Shown piece by piece: positions 33,428 through 39,057 of a DNA stretch of 39,057 bases. The stretch is from NCBI GenBank assembly GCA_023137275.1, contig JAGLPO010000055.1, forward strand, positions 1 through 39,057, in the 5' to 3' direction. The notes beneath the pieces were generated by a model. That model made no database searches, was not told where the DNA came from, and was given only the letters and a program-made list of their open reading frames with translations. Numbering within the stretch: position 1 is the first letter of the stretch; each line of letters starts with the position of its first letter. The DNA is from Candidatus Parcubacteria bacterium. Lineage in GTDB: Bacteria; Patescibacteriota; Patescibacteriia; Patescibacteriales; UBA12075. A program made the position numbers and the translations under genes.

Positions 33428-33499
33428 TGCTTCCGGCAGGAATCGAACCTGCATCACAGGATCCGCAATCCTGCGTTCTATCCGTTGAACTACGGAAGC
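33428..33499 (-). tRNA. tRNA-Arg, anticodon GCG
   Basis: A full cloverleaf can be drawn: acceptor GCTTCCG/CGGAAGC with discriminator A, D-stem GTTC/GAAC, anticodon stem CAGGA/TCCTG with loop TTGCGGA, T-stem GCAGG/CCTGC with loop TTCGATT. The loop places GCG at 34-36. The D-loop keeps GG followed by A, the A20-type arginine identity base. The CCA end is not encoded. Bacteria normally read CGN codons with an ACG (inosine) tRNA, so GCG is noteworthy. Confidence 0.93.
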
Positions 33500-33532
33500 A
33501 ATATTTTTTAAATAAAAAATAGAAAAATTAAA

Positions 33533-33552
33533 AGACCTTTTGTAAGAGGTCT
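33533..33552 (-). terminator. probable terminator after the 33573 gene
   Basis: AGACCT (33533-33538) and AGGTCT (33547-33552) form a six-base stem. On the minus strand it is followed by TTTTAATTTTT. The stem is short, so strength is uncertain. Confidence 0.55.
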
Positions 33553-33572
33553 AAAAAAATTGTAAATATTCT

Positions 33573-34079
33573 TTATATTTTGAATATTCTGGATAAAGTT
33601 TCTGATAAAGGAGGGTCGGTTCGTTCTAAATCTTCTGGCAAATATTTTAGCAGATATTCACGAATTTGCAAGGGGTCTGCTTTCCCTAAATAAATGGACA
33701 GCCGATGTTTTAAAAAGCTATTAAAATTTAAGTATAAATGTTTTATTCCCATTCTGGGCTTGTAAATAATCGCGAAATCTTTAATTTCATCATAGTCGTA
33801 ATAGTTTTTCCCGATAAAAATGCCATCCTCGGCTATTTTAACATCTATTGGATAAGGATCGCGGCCATCATGTAAAATAACAATCAGTGAAACAATAATA
33901 ATAATTACGGCAAATAAAAAATTACCGGTAAAAAAAGCAAAAAGCATAGAAAGGAAAGCAACAGCAATCGCCGTAATGTACCATTTTTTGCTTCTTTCAT
34001 ATTTTTCGTATTCCGTTACATGCCATTTTGCCAATATTTTTCCATAATCATTATTTTGATTTGTGCTATTTTCGGGCAT
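33573..34079 (-). CDS. two-helix membrane protein with PH-like C-terminal domain
   Basis: The 168-residue protein has a hydrophilic start (residues 1-30, with WHVTEYEKYERSKKWY), two closely spaced membrane helices (about 33-50 and 53-68) and a cytosolic C-terminal domain with alternating strands. That domain (VKIAEDGIFIGKNYYDYDEIKDFAIIYKP) resembles bacterial PH-like domains. The end is helical (ADPLQIREYLLKYLPEDLERTDPPLSETLSRI). Small proteins of this shape are frequent in Patescibacteria as I recall, with no known function. The PH-like call is by strand pattern only. Confidence 0.7.
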   Translation of the reverse strand: MPENSTNQNNDYGKILAKWHVTEYEKYERSKKWYITAIAVAFLSMLFAFFTGNFLFAVIIIIVSLIVILHDGRDPYPIDVKIAEDGIFIGKNYYDYDEIKDFAIIYKPRMGIKHLYLNFNSFLKHRLSIYLGKADPLQIREYLLKYLPEDLERTDPPLSETLSRIFKI

Positions 34080-34083
34080 ATTG

Positions 34084-34112
34084 TTGACAATTTGGACTAT
34101 TTTTTATATATT
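34084..34112 (+). promoter_or_regulatory. promoter for the tRNA-Ser pair
   Basis: TTGACA (34084-34089), a 17-base spacer and TATATT (34107-34112). The start point would lie near 34119, about 48 bases before tRNA-Ser(GCT). The -35 box is a consensus match, the strongest seen in the window. Confidence 0.7.
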
Positions 34113-34166
34113 AATTATAACATTATTTAATGGACTAGTAAATATGTTTTACTGGTTGTTTATTTT

Positions 34167-34256
34167 GGAGAGGTGCCTGAGCGGTTGAAAGGGGCACCCT
34201 GCTAAGGTGTTGAGCCTTCACGGGTTCCGAGGGTTCGAATCCCTCCCTCTCCGCCA
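34167..34256 (+). tRNA. tRNA-Ser, anticodon GCT
   Basis: Acceptor GGAGAGG pairs with CCTCTCC, the discriminator is G, and CCA is encoded (34254-34256). The anticodon loop CTGCTAA gives GCT, reading AGC/AGU. A long variable arm (GAGCCTTCACGGGTTC) marks it as a class II tRNA. The T-loop is TTCGAAT. Confidence 0.95.
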
Positions 34257-34284
34257 GTTTTATATCTATTTATCAAAATACCAC

Positions 34285-34371
34285 GGAAGGGTGGCTGAGT
34301 GGTCGAAGGCGACGGTCTTGAAAACCGTTGAACCTTCACGGGTTCCGAGGGTTCGAATCCCTCCCCTTCCG
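34285..34371 (+). tRNA. tRNA-Ser, anticodon TGA
   Basis: Acceptor GGAAGGG pairs with CCCTTCC, with G as discriminator. The anticodon stem ACGGT/ACCGT holds loop CTTGAAA, so TGA, reading UCN codons. The CCA end is not fully encoded (the bases after G73 are CAG), unlike the neighbouring tRNA-Ser. The variable and T arms are almost identical to the preceding gene. Confidence 0.95.
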
Positions 34372-34450
34372 CAGTTCGCAACAAAGCAAGGACAAGGTAG
34401 TGGTGGCAATTTAAACCAATAAGCAAAAACTTATTAGGCAGCAACTTATT

Positions 34451-34482
34451 AAAAGCAATCCCGAGTACTCGGGATTGCTTTT
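34451..34482. terminator. 32-bp perfect palindrome, terminator after the tRNA-Ser pair
   Basis: Sixteen-base arms with no spacer, from AAAAGCAATC to GATTGCTTTT, with the core TCCCGAGTACTCGGGA at 34459-34474. On both strands a short T run ends the stem, so it can act in either direction. The core recalls TCCCGAGGCCTCGGGA at 26582. Confidence 0.75.
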
Positions 34483-34509
34483 GTCGTATCATCGGATTAG
34501 TGGTATAAT
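34481..34509 (+). promoter_or_regulatory. putative promoter for the DUF3160 gene
   Basis: TTGTCG (34481-34486), a 17-base spacer and TATAAT (34504-34509) with an extended TGG before it. The ATG at 34538 is 28 bases further. A second TATAAT at 34515 lacks a good -35 partner. Confidence 0.55.
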
Positions 34510-34537
34510 TACAGTATAATCAATAATATTAAAATTT

Positions 34538-37072
34538 ATGTCAGAAGAAATTAAACCAGAAAATAATAAAGATAATGAAATACCTGATAATCAGGATGTT
34601 GGTCCCGAGGAGAAGGGAAAATTTTCCAGCTGGAAAATATTAGTGCCGGCTCTGCTCGTATTTTTTATGCTTGCTACTGTTGGCGTTTATTATCTCGTCT
34701 ATGATAATGCCAAACAGTCCGGTCCGATTGCGGCGCCAAATTCAGGCAACGGCCAAGGAGACGAAAATATCATTGATCCGCTGCCTGGCCAAAAGGAAGC
34801 GCTGTTTAGCTTTTCTTTGGTAAAACCGGTGTTTGCGCGACATGTTGCTATCACTGACTCCACAGTGCCGTCGCTGCCAACGGAAAAGCCAACAGTAAAA
34901 GAACTTGTTAATTTTGATGATTTTACAAGCGCGGGCGTTTCGTTTTCCAAGGCTCAGATAAAAGCGCTTGAGGAATCCGGATTCTTTTTAAAGGAAAATG
35001 ATTTTATTAAAGAACAAAAATCAGGCAATGATGATTTTGCCGATACTTATAGACATTTTAGCGGCAATAAAAATAAATATTATCGCGAGGCAGATGATGC
35101 TTTGTTTATTACCAGTGACGCGGCTCTGCATCTTTATCACATATTAATAGATCGCAGCTTCCAAAAGATAGAAGAAACCAAATTTCAGCCCATGTTAAGG
35201 AGCATAACCGAGGCTTTGTTTGAGGATTCGTTAAATAATTACAAGCGAGCCGTGGATCCAATAATGAAAGACAGCTATAAGCGTCTGTCGGTCTATTATC
35301 TTATTCCCTTGGTAGTGCTGGACGCCGCCGGGGGAGAGAAAATCAAGCTGCGGCCCGGCGATTTTGATACCTACGCGCAGTTTCTGGCAGCCGATGAAGA
35401 GCAAAGCAAGAAAGCCGGCCAGGCTAAGTTAAGTTTTTCCTTGGCTTCAAAGCAATACAAGGATTACGAATTAAGCGATGAGATATTCGCGCTGGCTAAA
35501 GCCGAAATTGATCTGATACAAACGGCAACCGGAGCGGCCGAGTCGCCGCTATTTACGCCGTACCGGCCGTATTTAATAAACGATTATTCCCAATTTAAGC
35601 CGCGTTCGCATTATACTAAGAACGATATATTAAGAAGCTATTTTATTGCCATGATGTGGTACGGTCGGATGGGCTTTTCCCTGGACAGCAGCGAATTAAC
35701 AAGAGATGCTATTATTATTACCGGACAGATAAACAGCCTGGAAGCCGGGGGAGAAAAAATTACAAAACTTTATTCGGACATGGCCGCAGCCATTGAGTTT
35801 TTCGTGGGCGAAGTAGATGATTTGACCCCGTATGAATATACCGATTTGATTAGAAAGATGTATGGCGATAACTTAACGGGCCGGGAGTTTATGGAAAATT
35901 CCGCGCTAGAAGCATTTATAGAAACGGCGATTGATACATTGCCTCTTCCCAGAATAGTATCGGAAGTAGTGTTGCTGTATGATGACGGCGGGGAAAGGGA
36001 TAAATTACTCAAGCAATTAATGCAATTTCGTTTTATGGGCCAGCGTTTCACGCCTGACGCGTATATTATAAACCAATTAACTCAAGGCGTGGGCGCGCCA
36101 GACCCGGAAACCGAACAGAATCTGCCGTCAATGTCAACTGCCTTAATGCCAATAAATATAATCAGCCCGGGAAACAAAATAGTAGAAGGATATATTGATG
36201 AATGGGTGGACGCGAACGCGCCTGACTCGGACAGAATAATAGCCAAGAAATTAAATGAACTAAAAAACGAATTCGCGGCTTATGATGAAACGGTTTGGAC
36301 GCAAAATATATATTGGAGTTGGCTTAATGCTTACCGTTCTCTTTTGGGCGGCTACAGCGCGGGCTATCCATATTTTATGACCACCGATGCCTGGCAGAAG
36401 AAAAATCTGGGTACAGCGCTTGGCTCTTATGCCGAGCTTAAGCACGATACTCTACTCTATGCCAAGCAGTCATACGCCGAATTAGGCGGCGGCGGAGATA
36501 ACCCGGAGGAGGTTCCGCCTGTTCCCAAAGGATATGTGGAGGCCGACCAGGTTTTTTGGTCCCGGATAACGGCTTTGGCAAAAATGACGGCTGAGGGCCT
36601 GAGAGCCAGGAATATCATGCCCGAGTATTTTGACAATAGATATAAGTCTTTTATTGAGTCCTGTGAATTTTTTACCGAAATAGTCAAAAAAGAGCTTGCA
36701 AACGAAACGATCAGCGAAGATGATTTTGAAAAACTTCGGACCAGCGGTTATGTTTTTACAAATTTGACCGCGCCTTTGCCGGGCGAGGAGTTAACTGACA
36801 AAGAGCGCCGGGCCGGTATTATTGCCGACATCCATACGGACGCGGTTAAGAGTAAGATACTCTATGAAGCAACCGGCAAGCCATATATCATATATACGGC
36901 TGTCAAAGATATAAACGGCGCCCGCCTGACCCGCGGCGCGGCCTTTAACCATTATGAATTCATTGGTCCCTTGTCCGAGCGCTACGCGGATGAAGATTGG
37001 CAGAAGAGGGTTTATGACAATGAGAGCGCCTTGCCAGAAGCGGATAAATGGAGCCGGGAATTAATAAAATAG
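34538..37072 (+). CDS. DUF3160 family exported protein
   Basis: The 844-residue protein has a charged cytoplasmic N-terminus (about 1-30), one membrane helix (about 34-54) and a large extracellular part. From about residue 125 it matches the DUF3160 pattern: FSKAQIKALEESGFFL, ITSDAALHLYHILIDRSFQ, the middle helical repeats (RPYLINDYSQFKPRSHYTKNDILRSYFIAMMWYGRMGF) and QRFTPDAYIINQLTQGVG. The end is TAVKDINGARLTRGAAFNHYEF. DUF3160 has no defined activity; it is extracellular and helical in many bacteria and archaea. It sits behind its own promoter. The next gene starts two bases after its stop, so the two are probably co-transcribed. Confidence 0.88.
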   Translation: MSEEIKPENNKDNEIPDNQDVGPEEKGKFSSWKILVPALLVFFMLATVGVYYLVYDNAKQSGPIAAPNSGNGQGDENIIDPLPGQKEALFSFSLVKPVFARHVAITDSTVPSLPTEKPTVKELVNFDDFTSAGVSFSKAQIKALEESGFFLKENDFIKEQKSGNDDFADTYRHFSGNKNKYYREADDALFITSDAALHLYHILIDRSFQKIEETKFQPMLRSITEALFEDSLNNYKRAVDPIMKDSYKRLSVYYLIPLVVLDAAGGEKIKLRPGDFDTYAQFLAADEEQSKKAGQAKLSFSLASKQYKDYELSDEIFALAKAEIDLIQTATGAAESPLFTPYRPYLINDYSQFKPRSHYTKNDILRSYFIAMMWYGRMGFSLDSSELTRDAIIITGQINSLEAGGEKITKLYSDMAAAIEFFVGEVDDLTPYEYTDLIRKMYGDNLTGREFMENSALEAFIETAIDTLPLPRIVSEVVLLYDDGGERDKLLKQLMQFRFMGQRFTPDAYIINQLTQGVGAPDPETEQNLPSMSTALMPINIISPGNKIVEGYIDEWVDANAPDSDRIIAKKLNELKNEFAAYDETVWTQNIYWSWLNAYRSLLGGYSAGYPYFMTTDAWQKKNLGTALGSYAELKHDTLLYAKQSYAELGGGGDNPEEVPPVPKGYVEADQVFWSRITALAKMTAEGLRARNIMPEYFDNRYKSFIESCEFFTEIVKKELANETISEDDFEKLRTSGYVFTNLTAPLPGEELTDKERRAGIIADIHTDAVKSKILYEATGKPYIIYTAVKDINGARLTRGAAFNHYEFIGPLSERYADEDWQKRVYDNESALPEADKWSRELIK

Positions 37073-37074
37073 AA

Positions 37075-38904
37075 ATGAGCAAAAGAACATATTTAATTTT
37101 TTTCTTATCTGTAATAAGCCTGTTAGTCGCGGGCTTATTATTTTTTATTTATCAGGATAATCATAGCACTGAATCTTTAGATGCTCCCAAGATAGTTAAA
37201 CAAAACAATTTGCACCAAGCTGAGCCGAATGAGATAGAATTTTATGACACTGTATATGGTTTTGCCAAGAAAAATATCAGCTTTGATAAAAACAAGATAG
37301 TGGCCGGCGTGGCGCCGCATCATTTATTGGCCGGTGATATGATCGCCGAGTTTTATTATAATTTGTCTGGTCTTGATATTGACACTATTGTTTTGCTCGG
37401 ACCGAATCACTATAACGCGGGCAAGAGCAAAATTATCAGCTCCACCTATGATTGGCAGACGCCTTTTGGCAATCTGGAGTGCGACCGGCGCTTGCTTGAT
37501 CAATTAAGCTCCGGCATTGTTGGTATCGGGATAGAGCCCGGGGTTGTTGGCGGGGATCATTCAATGAGCAGCCATGCTGGCTTTATAAAAAAGACTTTTG
37601 GTAAAGCCAGGTTCCTGCCGCTTATTTTAAGCCCTAACATGAATATGAATGAAGCCGGCGCTCTGGCCAAGGCTTTGTTAACTTTGAGTGAGGACAGGAA
37701 AATATTATTGATCGCCAGCGTGGATTTTTCCCATGACAAAAATAGCCAGACAGCCATGGTTCGCGACCAAGTCAGTATAGAGGTAATGGAAAAGATGAAG
37801 CTTGGAGATGTTTATACTTTGAATCTTGATTCGCCGCCATCGATCTATGCTTTAATGAAGTATAGCGAATTTAAGGGAGCGAGCTTTAAATTATTAGCCA
37901 ACTCCAATTCAGCGCTGCTTGCGGACAAGCCAAAGCTGGAGAATGCCACAAGTTATGTAACCGGATATTTTACAAAAGAAAAGATAAGTATGTTATTTTT
38001 TGGCGATATGATGCTGGACAGATCTGTAAAAGACAGAATAAATGAAAACGGCTTTGATTATTTATTTGAGAAATTGGATGATATAAATTTTTTTAATAAT
38101 TATGATATTGTGTCAACAAATTTAGAGGGGACTGTTACTGATAATGGAGAACATTACGCGCCAAGCATGGCCTATGATTTTGCTTTCAGCCCTATGCAAA
38201 TTAATAGTTTGAAAAAATATAATTTTAATTTTTTTACTATTGCCAATAATCATTTAAGCGACCAGGGGAAAAAGGGCATAAATGAGACCAGAAACAATTT
38301 AAAAAGTTTGGGTTTTGAATATGTTGGCTGTCAGGACGGAGTAATAGATAGCTGCAGTACGAAAAAATTAGAAATAAAAAATAAGAGCGTGGGCATGATC
38401 GGTATTAGCGCGGTTTATTCGGATTTAGACGAGGATAAATTAAAAAATACAATTGTGGATATCAAAGACTTAGCGGACATTGTCGTGGTTAACGCGCATT
38501 GGGGAGCGGAATATAAAAGAGATTTTGATCTAAAGCAGCAAAACTTAGCGCATAAGATCATTGATGCCGGCGCGGATATTATAATCGGACACCACCCCCA
38601 TGTCATACAAGGGATTGAAGTGTATCGCAACAAACCGATCTTTTATTCTCTGGGAAATTTTATCTTTGATCAATATTTTTCCAAAGAAACACAAGAGGGC
38701 CTGGCTCTGGAGTTTAACTTAGAGGGCAATAATATTAAAATAAATATTTATCCGATAAAATCCAAGTTAAGCCAGGTGCAATTAATGGATGAGAATGAAA
38801 AACAAGATGTTTTTGAAGATATTTTAAAACATTCAACTCTGGATAGCGCCTATGAGGAACAGATAAAGAAAGGATATTTGAATTTGCACTCCATTGCTAA
38901 TTAA
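37075..38904 (+). CDS. Memo-like (AmmeMemoRadiSam B) and CapA-like fusion protein
   Basis: Starting with ATG 37075 gives 609 residues; the in-frame ATG at 37048 lies inside the previous gene. An N-terminal membrane helix (about 6-24) anchors two extracellular domains. The first (about 60-295) is a Memo-like domain with the metal-site histidines in APHHLLAG, GPNHYN, GGDHSMSSHAG and SVDFSHD. The second (about 303-560) is a CapA/PgsA-type metallophosphatase-like domain: FFGDMMLDRS, STNLEGTVTDNG, IANNHLSDQGKKGI, VNAHWGAEY and IIGHHPHVIQGIE. Family knowledge: Memo domains are dioxygenase-like metal-binding proteins, and CapA-like proteins act in poly-gamma-glutamate or capsule work. The joint role here is unknown. 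Both domains keep their key residues. Confidence 0.9.
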   Translation: MSKRTYLIFFLSVISLLVAGLLFFIYQDNHSTESLDAPKIVKQNNLHQAEPNEIEFYDTVYGFAKKNISFDKNKIVAGVAPHHLLAGDMIAEFYYNLSGLDIDTIVLLGPNHYNAGKSKIISSTYDWQTPFGNLECDRRLLDQLSSGIVGIGIEPGVVGGDHSMSSHAGFIKKTFGKARFLPLILSPNMNMNEAGALAKALLTLSEDRKILLIASVDFSHDKNSQTAMVRDQVSIEVMEKMKLGDVYTLNLDSPPSIYALMKYSEFKGASFKLLANSNSALLADKPKLENATSYVTGYFTKEKISMLFFGDMMLDRSVKDRINENGFDYLFEKLDDINFFNNYDIVSTNLEGTVTDNGEHYAPSMAYDFAFSPMQINSLKKYNFNFFTIANNHLSDQGKKGINETRNNLKSLGFEYVGCQDGVIDSCSTKKLEIKNKSVGMIGISAVYSDLDEDKLKNTIVDIKDLADIVVVNAHWGAEYKRDFDLKQQNLAHKIIDAGADIIIGHHPHVIQGIEVYRNKPIFYSLGNFIFDQYFSKETQEGLALEFNLEGNNIKINIYPIKSKLSQVQLMDENEKQDVFEDILKHSTLDSAYEEQIKKGYLNLHSIAN

Positions 38905-38980
38905 ATTCCGTATAATGCCCAGGAGCGTATACGCGTAAATATATTTAAAACCTGGCAATAAACCAAATTTTTTAGATATT

Positions 38981-39022
38981 AATAACTCATGTTACGCACT
39001 TATCACGTGAAAAAAGTTATAA
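38981..39022 (-). repeat. 42-bp imperfect palindrome, right copy of the terminal inverted pair
   Basis: The reverse complement matches 6-47 at 36 of 42 positions, and the outer ATAACT/AGTTAT stem is kept. The inner stem is weaker than in the left copy (two G-T pairs and one mismatch). It lies in the non-coding stretch after the Memo-CapA gene. Confidence 0.7.
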
Positions 39023-39057
39023 TAAATGTAACTTAAACAAAAACGAGGATAAAAACA
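39018..39057 (+). promoter_or_regulatory. possible promoter and ribosome binding site of a gene beyond the window
   Basis: TATAAT at 39018-39023 has no clear -35 partner. A GAGGA stretch at about 39044-39048 would make a ribosome binding site for a start codon just past the window end. The rest of 38905-39057 is AT-rich and holds no gene that I can see. Confidence 0.35.

Noticed and set aside
33428..33499. tRNA-Cys reading of the minus-strand tRNA
   Set aside because: The seven-base loop TTGCGGA places GCG, not GCA, at the anticodon, and the D-loop has the arginine-type A20.
1..39057. UGA recoding as in Gracilibacteria or SR1
   Set aside because: Several genes end naturally in TGA with ATGA overlaps, and the reading frames have normal lengths under the standard bacterial code.

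Overview
The window reads as chromosome from a Candidate Phyla Radiation (Patescibacteria) bacterium. Supporting signs are AT-rich, tightly packed genes with ATGA and TAGTG junctions, small membrane-anchored DsbA-like proteins, thrombospondin type-3 (TSP3) calcium-loop proteins, a giant secreted Cys-rich protein beside a PrgI/VirB4/VirB6 secretion set, and a leucyl-tRNA synthetase carrying a Nudix domain. UGA is used as a stop (for example the ends of the genes at 22967 and 29285), so this is not a recoded Gracilibacteria/SR1-type genome. An ABY1-type lineage is my guess from gene style, not something I can prove.

Layout. 1-7053: a DsbA-like protein on the minus strand, then a plus-strand run of a small basic protein, a DUF2207 protein, a DUF21/CBS membrane protein, leuS with the Nudix insertion and an MFS transporter, closed by a terminator. 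7150-8115: a minus-strand secreted TSP3 protein. 8135-30016: a long plus-strand cluster with a small Cys-containing exported protein, rsmA, an anchored TSP3 protein, a 2747-residue secreted Cys-rich protein, a small membrane protein, a VirB6/TrbL-like channel protein, two unrecognised soluble proteins flanking a split FMN/FAD synthesis pair (RibL-like plus riboflavin kinase), PrgI, a TraC/VirB4 N-terminal-like protein, a VirB4 ATPase, a VirB8-like candidate and a second DsbA-like protein. 30013-33375: radA and recG, convergent and overlapping. 33428-34371: tRNA-Arg(GCG) and a small membrane protein on the minus strand, then two tRNA-Ser genes on the plus strand. 34538-38904: a DUF3160 protein and a Memo-CapA fusion.

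The 8-30 kb cluster has the membrane core and ATPase of a Gram-positive-style type IV secretion machine, but no relaxase or VirD4 coupling ATPase is visible. I therefore read it as a resident secretion or surface-appendage system rather than a conjugative element. The giant protein carries nine copies of the motif C-x5-G-C-x-x, the last position usually aromatic, and the adjacent thioredoxin-fold proteins would suit disulfide formation on such a substrate.

The second theme is palindromic and short-tandem DNA. (1) Heptanucleotide tracts (consensus AGACNNC) occur at four places, two of them as inverted hairpins and one read through by a small gene. (2) A 65-67 bp palindromic element occurs twice, once in frame inside rsmA and once just before prgI, where its end forms the ribosome binding site. 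(3) rsmA has two further hairpin sequences in its coding region. (4) recG contains four exact GGGGATT repeats. (5) A 42-bp hairpin element lies in inverted orientation at the two ends of the window, 36 of 42 positions identical, which suggests the sequence was cut or assembled at a dispersed repeat.
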